Shown here in pieces: positions 28,328 to 37,298 of a DNA stretch of 64,000 bases. Both the position numbers and the translations under genes were made by a program. The stretch comes from Neobacillus sp. CF12 (GTDB lineage: Bacteria; Bacillota; Bacilli; Bacillales; Cytobacillaceae): positions 5,615,501 to 5,679,500 of the forward strand of contig NZ_JAUCEU010000007.1 of NCBI RefSeq assembly GCF_030348765.1, given 5' to 3'. The notes under the pieces were generated by a model. The model was given only the letters and a program-made list of their open reading frames with translations, did no database searches and was not told the DNA's origin. How positions within the stretch are numbered: the stretch's first letter is position 1; every line of letters begins with the position of its first letter.

Positions 28328-28370
28328 ACACCTTCCTTATGTTATAATAACTTTCGGAATAAGGGGGTGT
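28328..28370. repeat. Inverted repeat flanking the yphE promoter and covering its ribosome site
   Basis: ACACCTTCCTTAT (28328-28340) pairs with ATAAGGGGGTGT (28359-28370): 12 bp with one G-T pair and one bulged T. The AAGGGGG ribosome site lies in the right arm; the loop holds TATAAT. Confidence 0.6.
28340..28348 (+). promoter_or_regulatory. Extended -10 promoter of yphE
   Basis: TGTTATAAT, a perfect TGn-TATAAT extended -10 element, 27 bp before the ATG. The -35 (TTATTA at 28320) is weak, as usual for this promoter type. Confidence 0.6.
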
Positions 28371-28374
28371 CCTA

Positions 28375-28560
28375 ATGTCACCAGGTATGCTGAAAATGTG
28401 GATCTCGATTGCCGGGATGGGACTTATGTTTCTTGCTATTTTTACAATTTATCTAAGCCGGTATAAGTTAAATGGAGTGCTAAAGGTTTTAACGGCGGTC
28501 CTAGCTTATATTTTTTTATTCATTTCCGGAATTACATTGGTTATTGTCCTTTTTACATAA
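28375..28560 (+). CDS. yphE: Small two-helix membrane protein YphE (DUF2768-like)
   Basis: Protein of 61 residues made almost entirely of two membrane helices (about residues 6-26 and 37-59). The ATG follows AAGGGGGTG. Size, topology and location between gpsA and the yphF lipoprotein gene match B. subtilis YphE. Function is unknown. Confidence 0.75.
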   Translation: MSPGMLKMWISIAGMGLMFLAIFTIYLSRYKLNGVLKVLTAVLAYIFLFISGITLVIVLFT

Positions 28561-28580
28561 TAAAAAAAATAGGTGATTGT

Positions 28581-29288
28581 ATGAACTGGAAAGTTATTGC
28601 CACAATACTCGTTCTAACTTCTTTGTTTTTGACAGGCTGTATGTATCCCGCAGAGAAGTTAGCAGAAAATCAAATCCCATATACAGACCAAATCCAAGCA
28701 GTTCAACAAGCTGTGAATACCTTTAAGGAGGATAATGGGGGGATCCTGCCGATTAAAACAAGGGAAGCGGCGACTCCAATCTATCAGAAATATCCGATTG
28801 ATTTTAAAAAAATTGCTCCTAAATATCTTGCTGAGCCTCCCGGGAATGCTTTTGAAAGTGGCGGAATATTTCAATATGTTCTTGTTGATGTTGAAACCAA
28901 TCCAACCGTCAAACTGCTAGACTTAAGAATGGTCGATAAGATTCGTGATATCAAACTGCGAATTAAATCAAACGGTTATCCGCCATATAAAGAACAACTT
29001 GCTGATAACGTGTATACGATCGATTTTGATGAATTAGGATACAAACAAGAACCGTTTGCGATTAGTCCATTTACGAATCAAAATCTCTCCTTTGTGGTCT
29101 CAACAGATGCTGAAGTCTTTGTCGATTACCGTCAAGACTTATATAAGCAGCTAAAAGAAAGTGACAAGCAGGTAAAACCAGGTGAGGATATTCGCTATAT
29201 TCTAGTGGAAAATTCCATGTTTGTTCCTGCCTATTCTTTGCCATATACAATTGATGAGAATAATGAACCAGTTTTTTTAATGCAATAA
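28581..29288 (+). CDS. yphF: Lipoprotein YphF (DUF3939-like)
   Basis: Exported lipoprotein of 235 residues. The signal peptide ends in lipobox LTGC (Cys20), so the mature protein is anchored on the outer face of the membrane. The rest is soluble with no catalytic motif. It stands directly before spoIVA, as in B. subtilis. The function is unknown; its neighbours do not prove a sporulation role. Confidence 0.82.
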   Translation: MNWKVIATILVLTSLFLTGCMYPAEKLAENQIPYTDQIQAVQQAVNTFKEDNGGILPIKTREAATPIYQKYPIDFKKIAPKYLAEPPGNAFESGGIFQYVLVDVETNPTVKLLDLRMVDKIRDIKLRIKSNGYPPYKEQLADNVYTIDFDELGYKQEPFAISPFTNQNLSFVVSTDAEVFVDYRQDLYKQLKESDKQVKPGEDIRYILVENSMFVPAYSLPYTIDENNEPVFLMQ

Positions 29289-29305
29289 GAATGTCAATTA
29301 GTCAT

Positions 29306-29350
29306 AACCCTTCACCTGCGAAATATATTGTAGGAGTAGGGTTTTTTTTT
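29306..29350 (+). terminator. Terminator after yphF
   Basis: AACCCT/AGGGTT base with a partly paired upper stem and a long T run. Confidence 0.75.
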
Positions 29351-29473
29351 GGTCAAAAAGAATCTTTGAATCTTCACCTTAAAACCCTCATTCAATCAAC
29401 TGTTCAGACACAACAGATACGTGCATAATCATGGAATATTTACTTAAGGGGGTAAAAAAATTATAAAAAAGTG

Positions 29474-29503
29474 TCATAACAATATAGGACAACGTCATAA
29501 ATA
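29474..29503 (+). promoter_or_regulatory. Candidate sigma-E promoter of spoIVA
   Basis: TCATAAC (29474-29480) and CATAAATA (29496-29503) with a 15-nt spacer resemble the sigma-E pattern KMATATT-N14/15-CATACANT. The spoIVA gene is known to be transcribed by sigma-E in B. subtilis. The match is imperfect. Confidence 0.45.
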
Positions 29504-29571
29504 TATATTGTCCAAACATATCTTGATGGATAATATTATCCCACTTTACTCTATGATCGGGAGGGGATCAC

Positions 29572-31050
29572 TTGGAAAAGGTTGATATTTTCAAAGATAT
29601 TGCCGAAAGAACTGGCGGTGATATTTATTTAGGAGTAGTAGGTGCTGTTCGAACAGGAAAATCCACATTTATTAAAAAATTTATGGAGCTTGTGGTTTTA
29701 CCGAATATAGACAATGAGGCTGAAAGATCTAGAACTGTGGATGAGCTTCCTCAGAGTGCTGCAGGAAAAACAATCATGACAACAGAGCCGAAGTTTGTTC
29801 CAAATCAGGCTGCTACTGTGCATGTTGACGAAGGTCTTAATGTTAATATTAGGCTGGTCGATTGTGTCGGTTATACTGTTCCAGGTGCAAAAGGGTATGA
29901 GGATGAAAATGGTCCTAGAATGATCACTACACCTTGGTACGAGGAGCCGATTCCTTTCCATGAAGCAGCAGAAATTGGAACACGAAAGGTAATTCAAGAA
30001 CATTCTACGATTGGCGTAGTAGTTACTACCGACGGAACGATCGGTGAGATTCCAAGAAGTAATTATATTGAAGCTGAGGAAAGAGTGATTAATGAGCTGA
30101 AGGAAGTTGGCAAACCGTTTATCATGGTTGTCAATAGTGCTCAGCCGTATCACCCAAGCACGGAAACCCTAAGGTCTAGCTTAGCTGAGAAATATGACAT
30201 CCCTGTACTCGCTATGAGTGTTGAAAGTATGCGTGACAGTGATGTGCTGAATGTGCTAAGAGAGGCGCTTTATGAGTTTCCAGTTCTTGAGGTTAACGTT
30301 AATCTCCCAAGCTGGGTAATGGTATTAAGAGAGAATCATTGGCTTCGAGAAAGTTATCAAGAAGCAGTCAAAGAAACGGTTAAAGATATCAAGAGATTAA
30401 GAGATGTTGACAGGGTCGTGCAGCAATTTAGCGACTTTGACTACATCGAGAGAGCTGGTTTAGCAGGGATTGAAATGGGTCAAGGTGTTGCAGAAATTGA
30501 CTTGTTTGCACCAGACGAACTTTATGATGATATTTTAAAAGAAATTGTAGGAGTAGAAATAAGAGGGAAAGATCATCTACTTGAGCTTATGCAGGATTTT
30601 GCTCATGCAAAAGCAGAGTATGATCATATTTCAGATGCATTAAGAATGGTGAAGCAAACAGGATATGGAATAGCCTCACCGTCACTTTCAGATATGAGTC
30701 TAGAAGAACCGGAAATTATCCGTCAGGGTGCAAGGTTTGGTGTAAGGCTGCGAGCAGTAGCTCCATCGATTCATATGATTAAGGTAGATGTGGAATCTGA
30801 GTTTGCTCCAATTATAGGGACTGAAAAGCAAAGTGAAGAGCTAGTCCGGTACTTAATGCAGGACTTCGAGGATGATCCATTATCCATCTGGAATTCTGAT
30901 ATTTTTGGACGTTCGTTAAGTTCCATCGTCAGGGAAGGAATCCAGGCGAAACTATCCTTAATGCCTGAGAATGCAAGATATAAACTAAAAGAGACATTAG
31001 AGAGAATTATTAACGAAGGCTCCGGCGGGTTAATAGCAATAATCCTTTAA
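29572..31050 (+). CDS. spoIVA: Stage IV sporulation protein A, coat basement ATPase
   Basis: Polymerises on the forespore surface and anchors the spore coat; also needed for cortex formation. TTG start at 29572 behind GGGAGGGGATC. The 492 residues are almost collinear with B. subtilis SpoIVA. The Walker A is GAVRTGKST (about residues 24-32), with VDCVGYTVPGAKGYEDENGP in the TRAFAC-like fold. The C terminus SGGLIAIIL is the conserved tail that contacts SpoVM and the membrane. Confidence 0.98.
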   Translation: MEKVDIFKDIAERTGGDIYLGVVGAVRTGKSTFIKKFMELVVLPNIDNEAERSRTVDELPQSAAGKTIMTTEPKFVPNQAATVHVDEGLNVNIRLVDCVGYTVPGAKGYEDENGPRMITTPWYEEPIPFHEAAEIGTRKVIQEHSTIGVVVTTDGTIGEIPRSNYIEAEERVINELKEVGKPFIMVVNSAQPYHPSTETLRSSLAEKYDIPVLAMSVESMRDSDVLNVLREALYEFPVLEVNVNLPSWVMVLRENHWLRESYQEAVKETVKDIKRLRDVDRVVQQFSDFDYIERAGLAGIEMGQGVAEIDLFAPDELYDDILKEIVGVEIRGKDHLLELMQDFAHAKAEYDHISDALRMVKQTGYGIASPSLSDMSLEEPEIIRQGARFGVRLRAVAPSIHMIKVDVESEFAPIIGTEKQSEELVRYLMQDFEDDPLSIWNSDIFGRSLSSIVREGIQAKLSLMPENARYKLKETLERIINEGSGGLIAIIL

Positions 31051-31055
31051 GAATG

Positions 31056-31086
31056 AAGACTCCAATTGGAGTCTTTATTCTTTTTT
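31056..31086 (+). terminator. Terminator after spoIVA
   Basis: 20-bp palindrome AAGACTCCAATTGGAGTCTT followed by T-rich sequence. Confidence 0.75.
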
Positions 31087-31410
31087 ACAAAAAACAACAT
31101 CCAATATCGTCTAAAATAGTAGAAATTTGTAGAAATGAAGAAAAGATTACCATTATTTCATGATTTATTCTTGATAAGCGTAAATGATTGTGATAATCTT
31201 TTAACAGATTCACGTTTAGTGCTTTAAACCTTTATATAACAAGGTTTTTTATTAAAAAAGTAGATTAAAATATAAAAAGCTGTAATTTTTGATTACTTTG
31301 CCAATAAAACCGCGCTATGACGTATAGAAATTAGAAAAAGTGTTTAGAAATGTAGATAAGTAATCTTATTTACGATTCTTAACTTAAATTATTGGGAGGA
31401 GGTGAATAGC
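31087..31410 (+). promoter_or_regulatory. Long AT-rich leader region of hbs with internal hairpin
   Basis: About 320 bp without an open frame. It contains TTGATA with GATAAT 15 nt later (near 31170-31197) as a possible promoter and a small terminator-like hairpin at 31226-31252 (AAACCTT/AAGGTTT then T residues). B. subtilis hbs is known to have more than one promoter and a long leader; the exact sites here are not resolved. Confidence 0.4.
31226..31252 (+). terminator. Terminator-like hairpin in the hbs leader
   Basis: AAACCTT/AAGGTTT 7-bp stem, 8-nt loop, followed by TTTATT. It stands 158 bp upstream of hbs. Confidence 0.5.
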
Positions 31411-31683
31411 ATGAACAAGACAGAACTAATTAACGCAGTTGCAGAAGCAAGCGAACTTTCTAAAAAAGACGCTACAAAAGCAGTTGATGCTGTTTTTGAT
31501 TCAATCTTAGATGCATTAAAAAATGGTGATAAAGTCCAATTAATCGGTTTTGGAAACTTCGAAGTACGCGAACGTGCAGCACGTAAAGGCCGCAATCCTC
31601 AAACAGGTGAGGAAATCGAAATTGGTGCAAGCAAAGTTCCTGCTTTCAAACCAGGTAAAGCGCTTAAAGATGCAGTAAAATAA
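31411..31683 (+). CDS. hbs: Histone-like DNA-binding protein HU (HBsu)
   Basis: Nucleoid protein that bends and compacts DNA, a dimer. ATG 31411 gives [20 protein letters not shown] and 90 residues; GGGAGGAGG lies upstream. The DNA-binding arm contains [14 protein letters not shown] (about residues 53-66). It ends KALKDAVK, two residues shorter than B. subtilis HBsu. Single gene with its own strong terminator. Confidence 0.97.
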   Translation: MNKTELINAVAEASELSKKDATKAVDAVFDSILDALKNGDKVQLIGFGNFEVRERAARKGRNPQTGEEIEIGASKVPAFKPGKALKDAVK

Positions 31684-31706
31684 TTACATAAATTTATTGC
31701 CTCGGC

Positions 31707-31740
31707 AAAAAGGTCATGGTAAACTCCATGACCTTTTTTC
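31707..31740 (+). terminator. Terminator after hbs
   Basis: Perfect AAAAAGGTCATGG/CCATGACCTTTTT hairpin and T run. Confidence 0.92.
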
Positions 31741-31829
31741 TTTGCCCTTGCAACTTTGAACATCCCATTTGTTGTGCTAATATGTATTTGTCGTATATAC
31801 TTGTTTGATATAATGTAGGGGGAATATGC

Positions 31830-32396
31830 ATGTCTGAAGTGAATCGTACCCAAATTGAAGAAGCGGTGCGTTTAATATTATCTGCGATTGGCGAAGATCC
31901 GAGCAGAGAAGGTCTTCTAGATACACCGAAACGAGTAGCAAAAATGTATGAAGAGGTATTTAGTGGTCTGAAGGAAGATCCAAAAAAACATTTCGAGACT
32001 ATTTTCAGTGAAGACCATGAAGAATTGGTGCTTGTAAAGGATATCCCATTCTATTCTATGTGTGAACATCATCTTGTACCTTTCTTTGGAAAAGCGCATG
32101 TCGCATATTTACCTAAAAATGGCCGTGTAACCGGATTAAGTAAATTAGCTAGAGCTGTTGAGGCAGTTGCTAAAAGACCACAGTTGCAAGAGAGAATTAC
32201 TTCAACCATTGCTGATAGTATGATGGAAAAATTAGATCCGCATGGAGTAATGGTGGTTGTCGAGGCAGAACATATGTGTATGACGATGCGCGGAGTAAAA
32301 AAACCAGGATCAAAGACTGTAACAACTGCAGTACGGGGCAATCTTGCAAATGATGCCATTGCTCGTTCGGAAATACTATCTTTAATTAGGAATTAG
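31830..32396 (+). CDS. folE: GTP cyclohydrolase I
   Basis: First enzyme of folate synthesis, converting GTP to 7,8-dihydroneopterin triphosphate; named mtrA in B. subtilis. Of the 188 residues, the zinc ligands are in [12 protein letters not shown] (about 73-84) and in [10 protein letters not shown] (about 147-156). It is followed 12 bp later by mtrB, the known mtrAB operon. GTAGGGGG precedes the ATG. Confidence 0.97.
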   Translation: MSEVNRTQIEEAVRLILSAIGEDPSREGLLDTPKRVAKMYEEVFSGLKEDPKKHFETIFSEDHEELVLVKDIPFYSMCEHHLVPFFGKAHVAYLPKNGRVTGLSKLARAVEAVAKRPQLQERITSTIADSMMEKLDPHGVMVVVEAEHMCMTMRGVKKPGSKTVTTAVRGNLANDAIARSEILSLIRN

Positions 32397-32408
32397 TGAG
32401 GTGATACT

Positions 32409-32645
32409 ATGGAAAAACGACAACCACAAAGTAGTGATTTTGTTGTAATCAAAGCAATCGATGATGGTGTAAGTGTAATTGGACTTACAAGGGGAAGTGA
32501 CACGAAATTCCATCATTCAGAAAAGTTAGATAAAGGTGAGGTACTTATCGCACAATTTACAGAACATACCTCTGCAATAAAAATTAGGGGAAATGCAAAA
32601 ATAATGACGCAATTTGGTGAAACTGAAAGCGAAACAAAAAAATAA
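32409..32645 (+). CDS. mtrB: Tryptophan RNA-binding attenuation protein TRAP
   Basis: Forms an 11-mer ring that, with bound tryptophan, binds GAG/UAG repeats in trp leader RNA and stops trp expression. The 78 residues have the TRAP core [19 protein letters not shown] (about 9-27) and the RNA-binding Lys/Arg cluster ([12 protein letters not shown], about 52-63). In B. subtilis the nearby target is the trp operon inside the aro supraoperon. Here that operon is missing, so the target must be elsewhere. Confidence 0.96.
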   Translation: MEKRQPQSSDFVVIKAIDDGVSVIGLTRGSDTKFHHSEKLDKGEVLIAQFTEHTSAIKIRGNAKIMTQFGETESETKK

Positions 32646-32703
32646 GAATTCTATGGTGGAAATGTAATTATTTTGTGAATTTCTGCCCATACATACGCTT
32701 TTA

Positions 32704-32712
32704 TGATATAAT
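32704..32712 (+). promoter_or_regulatory. Extended -10 promoter of hepS-menG-hepT
   Basis: TGATATAAT, a perfect TGn-TATAAT element, 61 bp before hepS. No strong -35 is seen. Confidence 0.5.
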
Positions 32713-32772
32713 TGTCACTGCCTTGTTAACATAAAAGGATTGTAATAAATATATTAAATCGGGGAAGCAAGG

Positions 32773-33594
32773 GTGATTAAATTGCCAGACATTCGACAAA
32801 ACTTTACAGACATTAAGGTGCAAGTTGAGCAAAAAGTATTTCATCCTTACTTGATAAAATATATTGAGACTCCTGTAATCGATGAAGATAAACTGCTTAT
32901 TCTCGTGTCCATTATGGATCGACTCGAATTGTCTTACAATGAGTTAAAAAATTACGCTATGACAACAATGCTTATTCAAATTGCCCTCGATACCCATGAA
33001 CATATTTCGAATGCATCTGTAGATGAAATAAATAGACAATTAACCGTCCTTGCTGGGGATTATTATAGTGGTTTGTATTATAAATTGTTGGCTGAGTCAG
33101 AAGACATCAACATGATAAAAGAACTCTCTAAAGGGATTAAAGAGGTAAATGAACATAAAATATCCGTTTATCAAAACGAACTGGTTAGCATTGAAAATCT
33201 TATGGCTAGTATTAAGAAAATCGAAAGTTCTTTACTTGTGAAATTCTCAGAGTGCTTTAAGGTGGACTTATGGAATGAATTTATCGCCAATTTATTTTTT
33301 TTCAAGCGATTGCTCCACGAAAGGAAACTTTTTTCGGAATCCGGAAGCAGCTTCGTGTTCGATAAACTAAAAGAATTAACTATTCCTAATAAAAATAGTA
33401 CAATAAAAAATCTATCAGAAAAACATCAAAGAGATTTGCTTGTGATTTGTGATCGTTATCTTGATTCTTCAAAACAATTCCTATTAAAAGGAATAAGTCA
33501 GCTCCCATATTTAAATGATATGCTTGAAGCTAGAATAACTTCGATCATTAACGAACATCAACCATTGGCGAATACTTTAGTGGAAGAAGGGTAA
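32773..33594 (+). CDS. hepS: Heptaprenyl diphosphate synthase component I
   Basis: Non-catalytic subunit of the two-part synthase that makes the C35 side chain of menaquinone-7. GTG at 32773. The 273 residues are poorly conserved, but [26 protein letters not shown] helices and [17 protein letters not shown] (about residues 97-113) and the end VEEG match B. subtilis HepS. It is clustered with menG and hepT, the other menaquinone enzymes. Confidence 0.9.
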   Translation: MIKLPDIRQNFTDIKVQVEQKVFHPYLIKYIETPVIDEDKLLILVSIMDRLELSYNELKNYAMTTMLIQIALDTHEHISNASVDEINRQLTVLAGDYYSGLYYKLLAESEDINMIKELSKGIKEVNEHKISVYQNELVSIENLMASIKKIESSLLVKFSECFKVDLWNEFIANLFFFKRLLHERKLFSESGSSFVFDKLKELTIPNKNSTIKNLSEKHQRDLLVICDRYLDSSKQFLLKGISQLPYLNDMLEARITSIINEHQPLANTLVEEG

Positions 33595-33598
33595 GCGT

Positions 33599-34303
33599 AT
33601 GCAGCAATCTAAGGAACAACGGGTTCATAAAGTATTTGAGAAAATTTCTGACAACTACGATAAAATGAACTCAGTAATTAGTTTTCAACAACACATCAAA
33701 TGGCGTAAGGATACCATGAAAAGAATGAATGTTAAACCAGGTTCGAAAGCGCTGGATGTTTGTTGTGGAACAGGGGACTGGACGATTGCGTTAGCTGAGG
33801 CTGTTGGCCCTTCCGGTGAGGTTACTGGATTGGACTTTAGTCAAAATATGCTAAATGTAGGGATTGAAAAGGTAAAAGGTCTAGGACTTAAACATGTTAC
33901 CCTTATTCATGGTAATGCGATGGAACTTCCTTTCCCTGATAATAGCTTTGACTATGTAACGATAGGATTTGGGTTGAGAAATGTCCCAGATTACCTTCAA
34001 GTATTAAAGGAAATGAATCGTGTATTGAAGCCAGGAGGTATTGCTGTATGCCTTGAAACCTCCCAGCCTACCTTAATAGGATACAAACAGCTCTATTATT
34101 TTTATTTTAAATTTATCATGCCGTTGTTTGGCAAGTTATTTGCTAAGAGCTATAAAGAGTACTCTTGGCTCCAGGAATCAGCAAGAAATTTCCCTGGTAT
34201 GAAAGAACTTGCGAGAATGTTTGAGACTGCCGGATTTAAAGATGTTTACTATAAGCCATATAGCGGTGGGGCTGCAGCAGTCCATATAGGAAATAAAAAA
34301 TAA
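33599..34303 (+). CDS. menG: Demethylmenaquinone methyltransferase
   Basis: S-adenosylmethionine-dependent methyltransferase, last step of menaquinone synthesis (ubiE/menH in older names). The 234 residues contain the SAM motif [17 protein letters not shown] (about 46-62) and the family signatures [10 protein letters not shown] (about 20-29) and FGLRNVPD (about 123-130). Lies 4 bp after hepS. Confidence 0.96.
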   Translation: MQQSKEQRVHKVFEKISDNYDKMNSVISFQQHIKWRKDTMKRMNVKPGSKALDVCCGTGDWTIALAEAVGPSGEVTGLDFSQNMLNVGIEKVKGLGLKHVTLIHGNAMELPFPDNSFDYVTIGFGLRNVPDYLQVLKEMNRVLKPGGIAVCLETSQPTLIGYKQLYYFYFKFIMPLFGKLFAKSYKEYSWLQESARNFPGMKELARMFETAGFKDVYYKPYSGGAAAVHIGNKK

Positions 34304-34347
34304 GTTTTACTAGAAAAGCAAACAGGACGAAAAGCTGGTGAATACAA

Positions 34348-35310
34348 ATGAAATTAAAGATGATGTATTCATTTTTGAATTCAGATATAAATACAATAGA
34401 AAGAAAGTTAGAAGAGACCATTCAGGCGGATTCTCTTCTTTTGAAACGGGCTTCTTTACATACCCTGCAGGCAGGAGGTAAAAGAATTCGGCCTGTTTTT
34501 GTTTTATTGGCTGGAAAGTTTGGTCAATATGATATTAATGTAATGAAAAACGTTGCTGTTGCTCTTGAACTTATTCACATGGCTTCACTCGTACATGATG
34601 ATGTGATTGACGATGCGGATTTGCGGAGGGGTCAGCCAACTGTTAAAGCAAAATGGGACAACAAGACGGCCATGTATACGGGTGATTTTATCTTTGCACT
34701 TTCTCTTGAATTGATGAGTGATATTAAAAAGCCCTTAGCTCATAAAATATTAGCCAATACCATTGTTGAGGTAACGGTTGGTGAAATTCAACAGATAAAA
34801 GATAAGTATCGTTTTGATCAAAATCTCAGGGATTATTTGAGAAGAATAAAGCGAAAGACAGCATTGTTAATTTCGGCAAGCTGTCAACTGGGTGCGATTG
34901 CTGCTGAGGTAGAAGAGTCTGTACATAAAAAACTGTATCTATTTGGTTATTATGTCGGTATGGCTTTTCAAATTACAGATGACATTCTAGATTTTACCTC
35001 ATCTGAAGAGGAATTAGGTAAGCCTGCTGGCAGTGATTTGCTCCAAGGTAATATTACAGCTCCCGCTCTTTATGCGATGGAGGATGAAGGTATTCGCTCC
35101 GAAATTGAAAAGGTCCATGTGGATATGGAACCAGTTCAAATACAAAAAATTATCTCACTCATTAAAAATTCAGGGGCAATTGAAAAATCTATTGCTTTAA
35201 GTGATATGTACTTAGATAAAGCACTAGCAGTACTAGAAGACCTTCCTGCTAATAGAGCCAAAAAAACACTAAGAGATATCGCAAAATTTATCGGACGCCG
35301 GAAATATTAA
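34348..35310 (+). CDS. hepT: Heptaprenyl diphosphate synthase component II
   Basis: Catalytic subunit of the HepS-HepT synthase. The 320 residues contain the first Asp-rich motif HDDVIDDAD (about 83-91) and the second DDILDFTS (about 211-218), both binding Mg-diphosphate, plus GGKRIRPVF. B. subtilis HepT is extended by about 28 residues at the N terminus; no such upstream start is visible here. The ribosome site is weak, suggesting coupling to menG. Confidence 0.95.
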   Translation: MKLKMMYSFLNSDINTIERKLEETIQADSLLLKRASLHTLQAGGKRIRPVFVLLAGKFGQYDINVMKNVAVALELIHMASLVHDDVIDDADLRRGQPTVKAKWDNKTAMYTGDFIFALSLELMSDIKKPLAHKILANTIVEVTVGEIQQIKDKYRFDQNLRDYLRRIKRKTALLISASCQLGAIAAEVEESVHKKLYLFGYYVGMAFQITDDILDFTSSEEELGKPAGSDLLQGNITAPALYAMEDEGIRSEIEKVHVDMEPVQIQKIISLIKNSGAIEKSIALSDMYLDKALAVLEDLPANRAKKTLRDIAKFIGRRKY

Positions 35311-35312
35311 AA

Positions 35313-35346
35313 GAAGGGAGTTAATCTAGGATTAACTCCCTTCATT
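35313..35346 (+). terminator. Hairpin after hepT
   Basis: Perfect 14-bp GAAGGGAGTTAATC/GATTAACTCCCTTC stem with a 3-nt loop, but only a short T run (ATTT), so it may be weak. Confidence 0.65.
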
Positions 35347-35353
35347 TATAGAC

Positions 35354-35382
35354 TTGCGAAATATTCAAAACAATGTTAATAT
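35354..35382 (+). promoter_or_regulatory. SigA-type promoter of ndk
   Basis: TTGCGA (35354-35359) and TAATAT (35377-35382) with a 17-nt spacer, 56 bp before ndk. Confidence 0.55.
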
Positions 35383-35438
35383 TTTCGGTGGGTTGTTAAT
35401 AAGACATCCATATACATACATAACTAGGAGTGGAATTC

Positions 35439-35885
35439 ATGGAAAAAACATTTTTAATGGTGAAGCCTGATGGCGTACAGCGTAATTTAATCGGAGAAAT
35501 CGTTGCTCGTTTCGAAAAAAAGGGCTTCCAGTTAGTAGGCGCTAAATTAATGAGCATTCCGACTGAACTTGCAGAGGAACACTATGGTGAGCACAAAGAA
35601 CGTCCATTCTTTGGTGAATTAGTAGATTTCATTACATCTGGCCCTGTATTTGCAATGGTTTGGCAAGGTGAGAATGTTATTGCAACAGCACGTCAAATGA
35701 TGGGATCAACCAACCCAAAGGACGCTGCGCCTGGTACAATCCGTGGTGATTTTGGCTTAACAGTTGGAAAGAATGTTATTCACGGTTCAGATTCACCTGC
35801 AAGTGCAGAGCGTGAAATTGGATTGTTTTTTAAAGATGGCGGCGTAGTAGAGTACTCTAAACTCGTAAACGAATGGATTTACTAA
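35439..35885 (+). CDS. ndk: Nucleoside diphosphate kinase
   Basis: Transfers the gamma phosphate between nucleoside triphosphates and diphosphates. ATG 35439 after AGGAG gives 148 residues ([20 protein letters not shown]). The catalytic histidine is in [16 protein letters not shown] (about residue 115). In B. subtilis cheR follows; here a terminator and then aroC follow. Confidence 0.97.
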   Translation: MEKTFLMVKPDGVQRNLIGEIVARFEKKGFQLVGAKLMSIPTELAEEHYGEHKERPFFGELVDFITSGPVFAMVWQGENVIATARQMMGSTNPKDAAPGTIRGDFGLTVGKNVIHGSDSPASAEREIGLFFKDGGVVEYSKLVNEWIY

Positions 35886-35892
35886 TTATATA

Positions 35893-35930
35893 AAAAAAGG
35901 CACTTGTATAGCTATACAGGTGCCTTTTTT
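35893..35930 (+). terminator. Terminator after ndk
   Basis: Perfect AAAAAAGGCACTTGTATAG/CTATACAGGTGCCTTTTTT-type palindromic stem with one G-T and a T run. Confidence 0.9.
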
Positions 35931-36119
35931 GTATGCGCATACATTGGAATAATAAAAATTTTTCTGCAACAATGGTGTACAAATCGATTAACTGTTATTA
36001 TCATTAAATAAATAATCAACTTTTAGTTTATGCTATTTTCAGATAATTATACTAGGTTTATTAGTCTGTTTATGGTATATTGATAAAAATCCTTTAATGA
36101 GTTGAAGGGGGAAAGTGTA

Positions 36120-37298
36120 ATGGGAATGAGATATTTAACAGCTGGAGAATCACACGGTCCACAATTAACGACAATACTAGAAGGTCTGCCAGCAGGAATG
36201 CCATTATTAGCTGAAGACATAAATACTGAACTTGCAAGACGGCAACAAGGATACGGTCGTGGCAGAAGGATGCAAATAGAGAAAGATACCGTTGAAATCA
36301 CATCTGGAGTACGACATGGACTAACACTTGGGTCTCCGATTGCTCTAAACGTAAAGAACAATGACTGGAAGCATTGGACAAAAATTATGGGAGCAGACCC
36401 ATTAGAAGAAGGTCAAGAGGATGAGGTAAAACGAAAAATAACCCGCCCAAGGCCAGGCCATGCTGATTTAAACGGGGCGATAAAATATGGTCACCGTGAT
36501 ATGAGAAATGTCCTTGAGCGTTCTTCTGCACGCGAAACAACAGTTAGAGTAGCAGCAGGAGCCGTTGCTAAGAAGCTTTTATCTTTAGTTGGCGTTACAC
36601 TTGTTTCGCATGTGGTTGAAATTGGTGGTATTCAAGCAAAAGCAAACGCTAATTTATCTATCGAAGAGTTAAAAGAGAGAACTGAGCTTTCACCTGTACG
36701 CTGCGCTGACCCTGATGTTGAACAGGAAATGATGAATGCCATTGACACTGCTAAGAAAAATGGTGATTCAATTGGCGGTGTGGTAGAAGTCATCGCAGTT
36801 GGCATGCCTGCTGGGGTGGGTAGCTATGTTCAATATGACAGAAAATTAGATGCAAAGCTTGCTGCAGCGATTGTAAGTATTAATGCATTTAAAGGAGTAG
36901 AGTTTGGAATCGGCTTTGAAGCAGCAAGAAAGCCGGGAAGTGAAGTACATGATGAGATTGTTTGGGATCAAGAAAACGGTTATATACGAAAGACGAACCG
37001 TTTAGGTGGTTTCGAAGGTGGAATGAGCACAGGAATGCCGATTGTTGTTCGAGGCGTAATGAAGCCTATTCCGACATTATATAAGCCATTAATGAGTGTT
37101 GATATTGATACGAAAGAGCCGTTTTCAGCTAGTGTGGAACGCTCAGATAGTTGTGCTGTCCCTGCAGCTGCGGTTGTTGCCGAGAATGTCGTTGCATGGG
37201 AATTAGCCAATTCTCTTATCGATCAATTTTATAGTGACCGCTTTGAAACATTTGCCGATGAAATTAAACGTCAGCGTGAGTACGCGAGGGAATTTTAA
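36120..37298 (+). CDS. aroC: Chorismate synthase
   Basis: Last step of the shikimate pathway, FMN-dependent (aroF in B. subtilis nomenclature). ATG 36120 follows GAAGGGGGAAAG. The 392 residues show the three signatures GESHGPQLT (about 9-17), RHGHADLNG-like [20 protein letters not shown] (about 113-132) and SDSCAVPAA near residue 340. It begins the aro supraoperon and ends one base into aroB. Confidence 0.97.
   Translation: MGMRYLTAGESHGPQLTTILEGLPAGMPLLAEDINTELARRQQGYGRGRRMQIEKDTVEITSGVRHGLTLGSPIALNVKNNDWKHWTKIMGADPLEEGQEDEVKRKITRPRPGHADLNGAIKYGHRDMRNVLERSSARETTVRVAAGAVAKKLLSLVGVTLVSHVVEIGGIQAKANANLSIEELKERTELSPVRCADPDVEQEMMNAIDTAKKNGDSIGGVVEVIAVGMPAGVGSYVQYDRKLDAKLAAAIVSINAFKGVEFGIGFEAARKPGSEVHDEIVWDQENGYIRKTNRLGGFEGGMSTGMPIVVRGVMKPIPTLYKPLMSVDIDTKEPFSASVERSDSCAVPAAAVVAENVVAWELANSLIDQFYSDRFETFADEIKRQREYAREF

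Noticed and set aside
29698..30153. 151-codon frame antisense to spoIVA
   Set aside because: Shadow of a highly conserved coding region; no start signals.
32716..32775. Ribosome-site pairing at hepS (CAC..CCTTG with CAAGGGTG)
   Set aside because: Only 8 bp with a 2-nt bulge and a long loop; not distinguishable from chance.
36001..36100. Possible TRAP site (TAG repeats) upstream of aroC
   Set aside because: Only three or four scattered TAG triplets without the regular 2-3 nt spacing of TRAP sites.
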